DNA of 64,000 nucleotides from contig NC_062979.1 of NCBI RefSeq assembly GCF_023078275.1, positions 22,921,848-22,985,847 on the forward strand. The letters run 5' to 3'. The notes under the pieces are model-generated. The model was not told the DNA's origin, did not search any database, and saw only the letters and a program-made list of their open reading frames with translations. Positions within the stretch are counted from its first letter, which is position 1. Every line of letters starts with the position of its first letter. The translations under genes and the position numbers were made by a program. The stretch is from Leguminivora glycinivorella. Its lineage: Eukaryota > Arthropoda > Insecta > Lepidoptera > Tortricidae. Below are positions 41,598-52,840 of the stretch, in pieces.

Positions 41598-41922
41598 AGC
41601 CAACGGATGTCAAGCGCTTCTTACATTTGTAAGCCGACACCATTCTGTTAAAATATTAGTCTACCTGCCATCGCTTTGCAGCATCATGGATCATGGACCC
41701 CACTCCCAACTCCATTTTAGTTTGATTTTATGACGAAACCCACGTCTTGTACCTTGGCCTGCTCGGAAGGTTGGCATTCATCAATTCAAGTCCGTTTTGT
41801 ACTACTCCTTCTGTACTGTACCAAAAAGACTACGAATTGAAAATAAAGTAACCAACAAAACGATTTCTAGTTTATTTAGTTTACATGGCACATCTTTGAG
41901 CACCGGCAGGCAAGTCAAAGGC

Positions 41923-42079
41923 TCCCCACAGACAGTCTTAAAAATTCATAATCTTAAAAAAAACTTGTAGGCAATCTGACAGTTCAAATCTGTCAGTGTC
42001 TTGTCAGTGTCAGTTTGAACTGTCAGATTGCATACAAGTTTTTTTTAAGATTATGAAAATTAAGACTCGTCTGTGGGGA
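41923..42079. mobile_element. Palindromic MITE inside hAT 2
   Basis: Mirrored arms TCCCCACAGACAGTCTTAA, ATAATCTTAAAAAAAACTTG and CAATCTGACAGTTCAAA surround a short centre of CTGTCAGTGTC repeats. 157 bp, non-coding. Confidence 0.85.
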
Positions 42080-42774
42080 GGCAAAGGGTGGCCATTTGGC
42101 CAAATAAGCAAAAGGCATTTCCAAATGAGTTTGATACAGTTATAGCTGACGATCGCGTTTGGCACAAAGTTCTTCTTTAATTTCATCAGTAAGCTCGATC
42201 ATCATAAAGAAAGAGATGGTTGTAGATTCATGATCACTTAGAGAAGGAATCTTTTGATGCAAGCCAACATTGTTCAAAAAAGGTTTTGTGCCAGGAAAGG
42301 GTAACTATTCCATACATAACTATTAAAGGGTAACTATACTTAGGTACTCGAAAGTGTTTTTTCCTATCCCGTGTTCACTTCTATGTGTTATTTAACTCAT
42401 ATTTTATATAAAAGTGTACGTAGTACACCTGTATTGGTAAAATTTTTCAAGAATAAAAGCAAATAAATGATTTTTATATAAGAAACATGAAATCAAGGTC
42501 ACGCCGAATTCACGCCGAAAATACGCCGCCGCCGCCGATTTTTTGACAAACGCCGCCGCCGATCATTTTTTGATCGGCGCACACGTCTAGTGCAAAACTT
42601 AACATAATAGTTTTCAGGAAATTGTAAAAAGGCATGTTTTATTAATTTAGTACTTACCTATGTAATATTCAAACACAATTTATTATTGTTTATGAATAAA
42701 TAAATTTGAAATTAATAATGGAAAAAATGGATAAGTTACAACCTGTACCTGTGATACACCTGTGACTAACACTA

Positions 42775-42893
42775 AAGGTAGCATTCGGATCCCAGCAGTT
42801 GCGACCCGGCAGCCGCTGCCCAGCAGCCGCGACCGGGTCGCGCCGCACCGCTTTGTAGGGATTTATATCGACTGCTGGGATCCGAATGCTACC
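42775..42893. mobile_element. Palindromic MITE with TAA duplication
   Basis: AGGTAGCATTCGGATCCCAGCAG at the left is mirrored exactly at the right, and TAA lies on each side. The centre is GC-rich (GCGACCCGGCAGCC...GACCGGGTCGC). The 3-bp TWA duplication suggests a PIF/Harbinger-like origin. Confidence 0.75.
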
Positions 42894-42896
42894 TTA

Positions 42897-43292
42897 ACAG
42901 TGGCTTACAGTGACATTGACACTGATAATAATTGTGTCTATTTCTGGGTTGCTGCCCGACAGTGACACTTCGCCGTTCATTGCCTGTTCAACAAGGAAAT
43001 ATTGACGCTGAGTAACAACGTTACTTATAACAAAGACATATATAACTCCGTATAGACAGATAAAGTCTAAGAAAAAAACGTACCTCAGTATCATACAGAA
43101 AAAGGTAGTGTGGCCTAGATGGCATTACACCTTTGGGGTACGCTCAGCTAGATGGCGCTAATACTAATATTTGACATTTTAAGACATATCAAGCTAAGAA
43201 TATGGGCCAAATTGTCAAAATTGAGGTTCAAAAGTTTTAAGCCTGTGTCAAGATATGGCATTCTAAGCACTGTGATTACACATTTTTAACCC
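42897..43292. other. No recognisable gene
   Basis: Repeated TGACATTGACACTGA-type motifs at 42910-42925 recur in inverted form near 43577-43600 and 47690-47712. No coding region. Confidence 0.4.
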
Positions 43293-43500
43293 CCGACGCA
43301 AAAACGACGGGGTTTGTTTGTCTGTCTGTGTGTTTGTTTGTCTGTGGCATCGTAGCTCCCGAACGGATGAACCGATTTAGATTTAGTTTTTTTTGTCTGA
43401 AAGTTGAGTTAGTCGGGAGTGTTCTTAGCCATGTTTCATGAAAATTGGTCCACTATGTCACGGTCGGGGGTTTTTTAATTTTTTTTATTTTGTGGTTAAG
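43293..43500 (+). repeat. Repeat family C, copy 5
   Basis: CCCCGACGCAAAAACGACGGGG, (GTCT/GTTT)n, GCATCGTAGCTCCCGAACGG and AGTTAGTCGGGAGTGTTCTT, ending TTTTGTGGTTAAG. Microsatellite shorter than copy 1. Confidence 0.75.
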
Positions 43501-43974
43501 TTAGGATATATTTCGACAGTAACTTTCTTTAATACTCGATCCTCTTTGCTTATAATCAACCCAGTAATAGGCACACTGTTGTCAGTGTCAATGTCACTGT
43601 GGTGAAGTAGCCCACAGATTACTAATATGTATCTAGCTAAAGTAGCCCACTGAAGTAGCATGACCAACTCGAAAGTTCCCGAAAACGACAGAAAACCAAC
43701 ATCTGTAATTTGTATCGTAGCACACCGTACAGAAACAACCATAGCACATTAGCTAACAGGCTTGACGTACAATTTGCTAGATCAAAGGGAGCCATGGTTT
43801 GGCTTGTTCCCAGGGGCTTGTTGCAGAAATACGGTTTCAAATCTGACAAAGTAAGTGTTTTCAGGAATTGAGGACTGAATTTGTATAAAGGATATTATAA
43901 CGAGTTTTTCAATTATGCGAAATGCTTCATTGTTAAAGGCAATCCCACAAACCCAATCGACTCGACTCGGGGAA

Positions 43975-44165
43975 GTCGACTGTTGGATATGGGTTAAATT
44001 GTGGCGTAGGCGAGAGGCTGGCAACCTGTCACTGCAATGTCACAATTTCGTTGTCTACTTTTCAACCCCTTTTTGCCAAGAGTGGCACTGAAACTTGAGT
44101 AGTTCATGTGCTCTACCTACCCTTTTATGGGATACAGGCGTGATTGTATGTATGTATGTATGTTA
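43975..44165 (+). mobile_element. Retroposon family D copy with (TATG)n tail
   Basis: Contains GTCGACTGTTGGATATGGG, TTAAATTGTGGCGTAGGCGAG, CAACCTGTCACTGCAATGTC and TTTTGCCAAGAGTGGCACTG. It ends GGGATACAGGCGTGATTG followed by TATG repeats. Other copies: 4345-4456 (minus), 61310-61515 and 62785-63025, with fragments near 46890 and 47470. A fixed 3' end plus simple-repeat tail indicates retroposition. Confidence 0.8.
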
Positions 44166-45184
44166 AAGGCAATGTTGGAAAAATGAAGGTATTTGTAAAT
44201 GAACATTTGTTAATGTCTAAACGAAATGAAGTGCGTTAATTGTGTCCGGTATTATTCAGTTACAAACAACAAGAAATAAAGACTTAATAAATATGGACAT
44301 TGGACAAAATTATTGAAAAAAGTTAGATAATCAGATAAATTGGGTTGACTTTGATATATCCTAAATTTGTTTGCTTGATGACGATTTTATTGCCTAGTCA
44401 GTGGCCCAAAGCTATTTAGTCGGTGCGGATATTGCTCTAACGAACTATATTTATTCAAAAGACATCGGTACATTTAAAACTAACTTAAAAATACTGACAA
44501 AATGGATCTCGTATTGAACTAAATATCTGACGGCTTTACTTACTTAGGTTTTATTTAAGGAATAAACCGTTAAAATGACAAAATCTCGTATATTTTTTTG
44601 TTTATTTTCAGGAATTTCGAAAAAACTGATAACCATTTGGATGACATATGTTATGGGTAGTTTTCGGGGGCAATATTTTGGGCGACAGCTTACTATGAGT
44701 CTCGCTCTCTATATCATAAAACAGATTTTGTTTATTTATTACAGTACATCCACATCATATGTATTACATCTCACACAATTGATTTAATTGCTTATAGTTC
44801 TAAAATGACAATTAAGGAGTACATAGCACTCTCCAAGTATGAATCTGGGAAGATTTTTATATTTCCGCAGCAGCAATGACATGCTATTCTAGACTGATTT
44901 GAAATTCCGCCATGACGATCGATGGACCATAAAGAATTACGAAGGATAGGCAGATCAAAAAGGCGTATCTACACTTAAATCTTATACCAACATACTGCTT
45001 TCTCGAACAGCTTACAAAATTGCATAAGGATGAACTGGATGAAGGGATAGTTCCGGTTTTTGAGGACGTTTGTCGGGACGGCACGATTCCAATCAGGGAT
45101 CGGAATTAGCAAATTCAAAAGGGAACGTGTATGGTTTTCTAATTAGCAGGAAGGACCGGCTTTGTAAGGATCCTGGGTTTTTGG
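44166..45184. other. No recognisable gene
   Basis: AT-rich. Small frames at 44575-44787 and 45070-45327 show no known domain. Nothing else recognised. Confidence 0.4.
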
Positions 45185-45340
45185 TTTTATTCTTTGACTA
45201 TCTTTTGCCCGCGACTTCTCTCTCTCTCCATACAAACTTCCACTTAAAAAGATCACGTCAAATCGTCGCTCCCTTTTGCCGTGAAAAACGGACAACCAAA
45301 CATACACACACACTTTCCCATTCATAATATTATGTAATTA
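45185..45340 (+). repeat. Repeat family B, copy 3
   Basis: ATCTTTTGCCCGCGACTTC, CTTCCACTTAAAAAGATCACG, CGTCGCTCCCTTTTGCCGTG, CACACACACTTTCCCATTCATAATATTATG. It matches 3660-3845 with the AC run shortened. Confidence 0.6.
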
Positions 45341-45429
45341 GCATGAATTTTGATTTCAAAGTTGGGATTTGAAGTGATAGATGTGTTTTTGAGAAATTCA
45401 TACTCTTTAATAACCCTACGATAGGAAAC

Positions 45430-45535
45430 GAGGTAATCTGGCTCTGTCGCGGCAATACGCAAGAGCAATAGAGATAGATATCTACGAGCGTTTCGTTTCG
45501 TGTGCGTTTATGCCATTCGGCTACGTATCCAGGCG
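45430..45535. repeat. Arm of the foldback family seen at 4296-4575
   Basis: Shares CAATACGCAAGAGC, ATAGAGATAGATATCTACGAGC and TGCCATTCGGCTACG with 4465-4562 in inverted order. Only one arm is present here. Confidence 0.55.
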
Positions 45536-45934
45536 TGATTGGTAGACTAGTGACTAAAAGTCAGATGATCACCGAAAATGCAAAAGCTACCACGGTACTA
45601 ATTGCAGTTCGACTAGAGTATCTGTTCAGTATAATAATATATGGTATGCTTATTTGGAAATGTATCCGAAAAAAGGAACTGGGGTGAATATCCTGTAACA
45701 AGTTGTTTATATTTATTTGAAAACTTTTTATGCAGTAGGTAAGTGCTTTCTGAAGATTTGCGGTAATTCCTTTTGTTTGTTTTGCTTCTTGCTACACTTC
45801 TCCAATTTTTTCTCCTAAAATTTTGGATTGAATCTAATTCTATATTTGAGAAAAAAAAGAAACTTTCTTACTGATGTTTTTATGCTTGCATTTTTGATGC
45901 ACATGATCGTGTAACCGTGACAACCATTAGTCCG

Positions 45935-46051
45935 TTTTCACATTATCCGATCCGATATAGGATGTCGGAAGGATTTCAATAAAAAAAATCCAAGATGGCG
46001 TCTGTAATGGATATCGGTCCGACATCAGATATCGGATCGGATAATGTAAAA
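45935..46051. mobile_element. Palindromic MITE (TTTTCACATTATCCG ends)
   Basis: The arms TTTTxACATTATCCGATCCG and CGGATCGGATAATGTxAAAA, with inner ATATAGGATGTCGGA and TCCGACATCAGATAT, pair around a short centre. 117 bp, non-coding. Confidence 0.85.
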
Positions 46052-46595
46052 CTTTTTCTAGATTGATAACTTTTCTATTGCATAATATTATGAAACAGAT
46101 GAAGATATGCAACTAAGAAGAAACCTTACAACATGTTTTAGATTCCTTTTTTTCGAAAACCATCAAAAAATTTAGTAACTAAAAACATTAACTGAATATA
46201 ATAGCCCAAAAATAATATAATAAGAAAGTGTCATCACAACTCTGTCTTATCCTCTTCATCGTTAATTTGGAGACTTATCAAAACTTTATTATTTAAATCA
46301 CTCCACCCCTTTCAACCCTATCCTTATCAGATTAAATGAGTGACGGTAAATATAATGAAATTTCATCACCGACACCCGACTGCCTCCTGTCGCCAGCAAT
46401 TATGTACATTGCTATTAATTCAATTACTTCAAATCTTAGATTCTCCAATATTTGACTAAGTTCGCCAAAAGAGCTTAAATTTACTATAACGATGACGCAT
46501 AAAGCGAAGCTTTACATACATACTGCTTAGATTAATTTGATTGTCAATAAAAATCGAAATAAGATGTCATATATTAAAGAAAAAATGAAGAGCAC
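46052..46595. other. No recognisable feature
   Basis: AT-rich intergenic-type sequence; nothing recognised. Confidence 0.4.
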
Positions 46596-46690
46596 CACCA
46601 GTGGTGAAGGCCGGATTCGAACCGGCGTCTTTAGCAATCCGGGCTAACGCCATGAACCCCTAGTTCACCTCGCCCTTGCTTGCCCTTAGA
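46596..46690 (-). mobile_element. tRNA-like SINE head (family S4)
   Basis: On the minus strand: an A-box-like GTGAACTAGGGGTTC region, then a perfect CGCCGGTTCGAATCCGGC stem-loop carrying the B box. CCACTGGTGGTGCTC follows. A full tRNA cloverleaf with anticodon stem is not evident, so it is treated as SINE-derived. Confidence 0.5.
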
Positions 46691-47754
46691 GTTGGTCAAA
46701 GACGCCTAGTCTTACAAAGATGACATATAGAAGAGAAATTTGGACGGCTTCCGTTGATTGTCATAGATTGTGATTTTATAGTAAGCCCCGAAAAAAGCCG
46801 TTTTAGACTGCCCTGAGAAGGGCAGTTTACGTTGCCCCGAGAAGGGAAGCTTTATATTGTTCCGACAAGTACATAACAGTGTTCGAAAAGGGGTAGGCGT
46901 AGGCAGAACACATGAAATTACTCTGTTTTAGTATCACTCTTGACCACAGATATACGAGAAAATTTCTCACTGAGTGAATCGTTTTGTACACCGTTCATTG
47001 CGGCGTAAACACTACACTGTTTACAATATGTTCCTTGTGCAGCCACAATGTATAATGACTGTATTAAATCACAAGCAAGCGTAAGGTTACATTACATGGT
47101 ACAACTCGGAGTATTACGTTGAATTCGTATTTTATTTGAAATAAAAAGTATTTACCTGTGAAATGTGGGCTTGGAAATTATACGAGTCCCTGCGATCTTT
47201 ACAAGTAATTATTGCACTACTCGGCATTTTGGACAAAAACTGATATTTATCGGTGAACAGCGCGCGTGTACACTCGATGACAGCGGACCGCGAACTGGCG
47301 GCGGTGTAGGCCCAATGGGCCTACATCTGCGACCCGGCCGCGCGCGGCTTGTCCTCTCTCTAGTATTTAATGCTCTGAACTCTTGATAATTGAGTTGGGT
47401 TGGGTTGAAAGAAAATCACTAAATTGTGATATCTTAATATTAACCTTTCGCCCACACCACAATGGACTATATCCGACAGCTGACTTCTACGACCCCCCAT
47501 AGGAGGAAAGTGGGTGGTGAAATTCTCAACACCTCACCACACGGGGATAAACATATAGCTTTCATACCTTTAATGGTATAAAAATACTAATCAAGGAACG
47601 CGTCATAGTGAATATTTAAAACTAAAATAGGTATCCGAAATTTTGAATAACTGTTACGACATTTTTAGCAGTCGGATATTTCACCAAACTGACATTGAAA
47701 CTTGACACTGACAGTTCTGTGCCTATTTCTGGGTTGATAAAGTAACATTGTTAC
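46691..47754. other. Mixed repeats, no gene recognised
   Basis: 46800-46870 has three CCCCGAGAAGGG-like units. 46885-46925 and 47450-47545 are partial family-D copies (CCGACAGCTGACTTCTACGA, GGTGGTGAAATTCT). The frame 47165-47386 shows no domain that I recognise. Confidence 0.45.
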
Positions 47755-47875
47755 TCACGCCGTGGCTTGCGTGGGCGATGGTCGCGCGACGGCGATGCGA
47801 CGCATACGAAATCAAACCTTATCGATATGGAAGTATAAGACGCGACGGCGACGGTCGCGCGACGGTCGTAAAAAA
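47755..47875. repeat. Single unit of the 73-bp GC-rich repeat family
   Basis: CGCCGTGGCTTGCGTGGGCGA, GTCGCGCGACGGCGATGCG and AATCAAACCTTATCGATATGG match 4018-4290 closely, including the left flank CGCCGTGGCTTGCG. This element therefore has a defined left boundary, and 4018-4290 is an internally amplified copy. Confidence 0.8.
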
Positions 47876-48285
47876 AAGGGGGGCGGCTCACTCCGCGATT
47901 CTTTCGCCGAGCTACGCGGCCCTGCATTTAGTGGTGATGACCTTCGTGCAGCGCAATAGAACTCAATGTCGGCTGCTCGCGTGCGGTCCGTTTGTTACTG
48001 TACCGATTATGAAAGGCGGGGTTTTGTGAACATCAAAGCAGTGAGCCTTCTGTGCGTGTACTGTTATATATTCTGTGCCTTTAGTTAGTTCAATTAATTG
48101 TTATTAATGGAGTCAATCCTGCCAAGATAACATCTAAACGGGGTGAATTGTTTGCTCAGTAAATTAATTAGTCGTTCAATGATGATGTGTGTGGAACCAG
48201 TGTAATAACAGTTTATCACGGTTTATTGATCGTTGAAGTACCAGTAATAGTGTTAATGGGTATACAGTTACAAAAGGAACACGAT

Positions 48286-48771
48286 TAGGTAAAGTTTTTT
48301 GATAGGCAAATAATATATTTTTATGATAGAATACGTTATAACGATCACGAAAAGGTGCTCTTTTATTTTTATTTCGTTTAATTTATTTATTATCTTAATT
48401 ATTTATTATTTATTTATTTATTATTAAGTGACTGAAATGACGTTTGAGAAATTTTTGTAATAGCAAATGAAATGAGGTGACAATGCCTTTGCGCGTGCTG
48501 AATTGTAAGAAATTAGAAAAAAAAACACCAATGACAGCTAAGTGACACTGACAGTTGACATCGATTTCTTTTCTAATGTCATGAAGTCAGCAATTCAGCA
48601 CGAACAAAGGTATTGTCAAACAAACGCCACTTCGGACACAAAAACAAATAATTAATAAATTATACGACATAAAACTAAAAGAGGCCAGGCCCTTTTACGT
48701 GATCGTTATAACGTATAACGTATTCTATCAGAAAAATATAATATTCGCCAATCTTCAAAAAACTTTACCTA
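48286..48771. mobile_element. MITE with about 80-bp TIRs and a nested palindrome
   Basis: TAGGTAAAGTTTTTTGA is mirrored as TCAAAAAACTTTACCTA. The arms continue through ATATTTTTxTGATAGAATACG and GTTATAACGATCACG. Inside, ACAATGCCTTTGCGCGTGCTGAATTG and CAATTCAGCACGAACAAAGGTATTGT form a second inverted pair. No frames of note. Confidence 0.8.
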
Positions 48772-48888
48772 GGTACCCGATTGCCGATCGAATACAATGA
48801 CCTACAATATTATTATTCATTATTATGTTTCTAATCGAAAGCCGCAAAAATATGTGACAGGCTGAAATGTCATATACAAAAATTGCTA

Positions 48889-48950
48889 AGGCCTCCGTGT
48901 CCAGAGCTGGATTCGAACCAGGGCTAGGGATTGCAATCCGGTCCAGTGGA
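48889..48950 (-). repeat. tRNA-like fragment (family S3), second copy
   Basis: AAGGCCTCCGTGTCCAGAGC and CTGGATTCGAACCAG parallel 27769-27800. It is truncated after the B-box stem. Confidence 0.5.
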
Positions 48951-49374
48951 GCTGATAATCCAGCCGGATCCGGTACTTTTTACATGCTACCGAAGCCAGC
49001 ACTGGTACATGCCATGCATTGATGGAATTAGTACTAATTCCAGGAATCTGCTCAATAGGTACCTACACACGGGTGGTGTAAAAAATACACCCACGATCAT
49101 TGTGTTCGTTAGCAAATATTATAGTTTCGAACAATGGTTGTGCCAATATTTCCTAGAATACAATGTTCCGTTACTTACGTTTTAGTTCGCTACTAAGGGT
49201 TTCGTGGAAAAGGATGTTTCGGCAAATGTGTAGGTATATATTTGATACTGTATGGGTTCGATTCTCTGAATGTTTACTTTCATCTTGATTCACTGTAAAA
49301 TCAATTACGTAACAAAAATAATTTACAAAGGAAGGAGATTGGACATGCTGTCTTTTGACCAAGATGTCTGAATT

Positions 49375-49620
49375 TTGGCCAAGATGGGACACGCTGATAA
49401 CACTAATTGTCGCATGTGTGGTGAAGAGGAAGAGACCGTCAGACGTCTAATGTGTGAATGTCACGCCCTCGCCAGACAAAGAATGAAGAACTTTCGAGCA
49501 GGTTACCTGGTGCCAAAGGACTTCAGAGAGTTATCCATGAGCCTCATCGATACGTGGAGATGGTCGAGAAGCTCCTGAATAGCTGAAGGATCTTAAGATC
49601 GTTTTATTTTAAGTGACAGC
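49375..49620 (+). pseudogene. LINE ORF2 C-terminal zinc-knuckle fragment
   Basis: The 67-codon frame has CRMCGEEEETVRRLMCECHAL, i.e. C-x2-C-x8 or more-C-x-C-H, the cysteine/histidine cluster at the end of several non-LTR retrotransposon proteins. After the stop comes a short 3' region ending in TTATGAAATAAAATT. The rest of ORF2 is missing. Confidence 0.65.
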
Positions 49621-49984
49621 TTTATGAAATAAAATTTACTTTTTATGTAAAAACATCCAATATTAATAAAAAAAATTACACAAAAAAAAATATTTAGCGA
49701 AATTTGCTTGACGTCATATATCTGGTTGTCTATTGTTTGCCCGACAGTCATTTAACATAATATTCATTTGCCCGAATCTAACTTGCCTGAATTTCATTTG
49801 CCCGAATGATTTGTTTACCATAAAAATCATATGACATACTCGTTGTTTATCCGAATATTACCTTCCATAATCATACAATGCCATACTATTTGTTAGCCAT
49901 ATTATTAAGTGCAATAATATGGTTTCATAGAATATTCAAACGCCATAAGCAATTATTGCCATATTAATTGTTGCCCATATTATT

Positions 49985-50255
49985 ACCTAACCTAACCTAC
50001 TTTCTGATAGCAGTTTCATTTTCCAGGGGTCACAGTTCTAACCTAACCTACTTTTCCAGCAGTTTCATTCTCCAGGGGGTCACAGTTCTAACCTAACCTA
50101 ACCTACTTTCTGATAGCAGTTTCATTTTCCAGGGGTCGCAGTTCTAACCTAACCTAACCTACTGTCTGATAGTATTTTCATTTTCCGGGGGGTCACAGTT
50201 CTAACCTAACCTAACCTACTTTTCAAGCAGTTTCCTTTTCCAGAGGTTCACAGTT
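49985..50255. repeat. CCTAA-bearing minisatellite, left part (about 4-5 units)
   Basis: A unit of about 57-62 bp: (CTAAC)2-3 CTACTTTCTGATAGCAGTTTCATTTTCCAGGGGG TCACAGTT. The CTAAC runs equal two to three copies of the insect telomere motif TTAGG. It stops at TCACAGTT, where the LINE tail begins, and resumes at 58432. Confidence 0.85.
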
Positions 50256-50819
50256 AGAATAGAATAGAATAGAATAGAATATTTTTTATTCGTAAGCACT
50301 TAACAACGACGATAACAATATAATATACACAAAAATTAACGACACACAAACAAGTAACCATACACACAAAGGCTAACAGACAAAAGTGCCACGAAATGGT
50401 CTCATCTCAGCATGTTGCTGGCGACTTCCAGCGCTGGTCTTCCGATGAGGCCATTCGGTGAAAACAATCACGACAGGTAACAATTTATGAATACAACACT
50501 AATAAAAATAAAAAATAGCAAAAAAAGAAAGTATGCAAAAGACAACAAAGATTTATAACAGACATTACATTATTACACAATATTATCGGGTCGGACTCGT
50601 CATAGCTGTACATTAAAATATGACTACATCTAGCGCCATCCGGCCATTACGGGAACTAAAATGACATAACAAAAAGCACGAGTACAAGGACAAACAAAAA
50701 TTGGCAATGCAAACTTAAATTATTAATTAATATCAATAAAAGGCTGAGAATATTTCAGAATGAAGTGCGCCATGGCAATACAGACGGAACATAAACTATG
50801 TGGTAAGTAAAAACAGAGA

Positions 50820-51693
50820 CTACAGGCAACTTGTATCATGTAAGCAGGTTTCCTGGTTGAATTGGTGGCTAAGCATGTATTGTTTGAGCTTTATTCTGAA
50901 ACTATAAATACTTTGCAGGTTCCTCATAGGTGGTGGGACATTATTCCAACACTTTGAAGCGTTATACCGGTAGCTGCCCCGGAAGGCTGCCGAAGCATGG
51001 CGTGGCGTCAGCAAATGAATTCCACAATTGCGGCGGTCGCGGAGCTTGATGCAAGATAACTTAACAAAAAGATATGCAGGTGTTTTATACTTAAGAACTC
51101 CGAAAAGCAAACAAGCCAGATGAAGTTTACGACGGTGCTGCATTTTGAGAATTTTGTGACTATTGAGAAATGGAGTGACGTGTGCTCTCAACGGAATGTC
51201 AAAACAGAAGCGAGCACAAGCATTTTGAACACGTTGGATGAGTCTCTTGGTTTTAGCCAGAAGCCTAGGCCCAGTTACAATATCCATATAGTTCAGTTTT
51301 GACAGTACCAGCGACTCGGTCAGTTGAATGCGCAAGGTTTCGCTAAGGTATGGGCGAATTTTATATAATACCTTTAGCTTGTAAAAGCAACTTCTTACAG
51401 CTTCAGCAGTGTGCTTCTCGTAACGAAGTCCACAATCCATTAAAAGTCCCAAATTCCGTGCTTCATACACCCTTTCAATTGGTTCATCCATCAGCATAAT
51501 ATTCACTGACATACTGACACCCGCCAGTTGTTGCTTACTGCCCAAGATAAGGTACTTTGTTTTATTTGGGTTGAGCACTAAGCAGTTTTGTCTAGCCCAG
51601 GTTGCTATACTTGCGAGGTCATAATTTAGTTTCTCTATAGCATAGTCAACCTCTGCTGGCTTACATGATAAGTAGATCTGAATGTCATCTGCG
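50820..51693 (-). pseudogene. LINE ORF2, C-terminal part of reverse transcriptase
   Basis: From the insertion junction the frame reads ADDIQIYLS, supplying the two aspartates of RT motif C. It continues through NCLVLNPNKTKYLILGS (motif D/thumb region), RGSYRYNASKCWNNVPPPMRN (the 'WNxxP' ending) and a stop at 50820. This part is uninterrupted for about 291 codons. The preceding part of the protein lies beyond the 3.1-kb insertion at 54785 and above. Confidence 0.9.
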
Positions 51694-52279
51694 CTGCCGT
51701 CCTATCACTAGAACCCCTCTAAGCTGCATATTACCAGTTTTCATTTGGATAAATATTCTTAAATAGGAAAGAATTCCCCATCGACTGGTCTTGGAATCAT
51801 ATTTTTATCATTTTTAGTTACCGAGATACAGAGTCGACATACCTCGCTAAGTGCACTATTTTATAACCCTTTTCAATAGTATAAAACCGCAAACCCACAT
51901 TTGTCTTCTATAACTTATATTAAAGCGCTTAGCAGTTGTTTATCTTCATAGTTTTATCACACGATACATAACTATAACAACGTTACTTGACATAAGCTTC
52001 ATAAATTCCCATTAAAGCCGTTTAATTGCGTTATTACATTTTATAACATTCACTTTTTTTAATAAAATACTACGCTTAAACACGGCTAAAGTCCTTTAAC
52101 CGTGTATTTAAAGACTTTCATTGTAATTTCGGTTACAAATACATCACTAAAAGCTAGTTACTGCGCTTTACGGTGAATTTATTACTAAAAAATATTCATA
52201 ATGCCACACTGAAACAGGACAAACCAGCAAAGCTACGCTAAAACCCCGCTAGTTGTAAAAGTATACCTTCCAAAGTTTT

Positions 52280-52397
52280 TGCGCCAGTCCGACAGTCGGC
52301 CGAGCGGCTCGCGCGCAGAAGGTTGTGCGAATGCGAAGGCTGTAGTGACCGGTGAATGAACATTTTCTCCTTAAAATGTTAAGAAACCGAAGACCAG
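52280..52397 (+). other. CpG-rich exon-like segment 1 in the 3.1-kb element
   Basis: A CpG-dense patch (GTCGGCCGAGCGGCTCGCGCG, 52293-52314) precedes ATG at 52376. Seven codons follow before the donor CCAG|GTAAGTG at 52398. In an AT-rich element this looks like a promoter with a first exon. Joined to segment 2, the frame stops soon (about 17 codons), so it may be a 5' leader with a short upstream frame. No protein family is identifiable. Confidence 0.45.
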
Positions 52398-52750
52398 GTA
52401 AGTGTTAAATATCTTTTTTTAAGGTTTTTTTCAAGCACAACTTGCGTTTTGCTAACGTATTATCACACGTTTGCCGCGACAAGTAAATACCTAACTCATA
52501 AGTTATTCGATCAAGAGCCCAGTTAAAACTATTGTGTACAAATAAAGCGTAAACAAAAAAGTCAAGAAATTACATTGTACCATCCTATTGCTATGTAGGC
52601 ATTGCCATAGCCACATACATTTTGTAAGCATTTATTTACCTTACAATGTTTTAGTACCTATGTAGGTATGGATTACTTGCGCAACATTATATTACCGTCA
52701 AGCTGATTAATGCAGTCAAAAATCAAATTAATTAATGTTATTTCTTTTAG

Positions 52751-52840
52751 GCTTGTTACGAACTTCAGGATACAAACGATAACAGAGATCTGCGAATAAA
52801 ATGAATACCGAAAAACCGACCACAAGTCATCACACCAGCA
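52751..52840 (+). other. Exon-like segment 2 in the 3.1-kb element
   Basis: The acceptor TTTCTTTTAG ends at 52750 and a donor GTAAGT begins at 52841. The 90-bp segment includes ATG at 52801 opening MNTEKPTTSHHTS up to the donor. This could be the true start codon of a transposase or captured gene whose later exons have decayed. The downstream region to 54100 has only short frames. Confidence 0.45.

Larger units (their letters stand above)
40205..42589. mobile_element. Second hAT-type element (2.4 kb, non-autonomous)
   Basis: The ends are TAGACGTGTGCGCCG and CGGCGCACACGTCTA, flanked by an exact 8-bp duplication GTGCAAAA (40197-40204 and 42590-42597). Both subterminal zones are repeats of CGCCGCCGCC and GATTATTAATCGGCG-like hairpins, a striking GCC-rich signature. 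No transposase frame is recognisable. It has accumulated two RTE-type LINE pieces and a palindromic MITE, so it is not recent. Confidence 0.85.
40067..42750. mobile_element. MITE of family P2 split by a hAT element
   Basis: The parts outside 40197-42597 resemble the MITE at 59021-59233: CCATGTTTTACAATGTTTGC, GTGTCCACCGGTTTATATATGGTAGGCGTGTTCAGTGGAT-like order, then AATGGAAAAAATGGAT and GTACCT. The hAT insertion lies just after TTCAGTGGAT. Some extra AT-rich sequence (42610-42715) is absent from the other copy. Confidence 0.65.

Noticed and set aside
46596..46690. A functional tRNA gene with GGTTCGAATCC
   Set aside because: The T-arm-like stem is perfect, but acceptor and anticodon stems are not convincing and SINE-like sequence follows.
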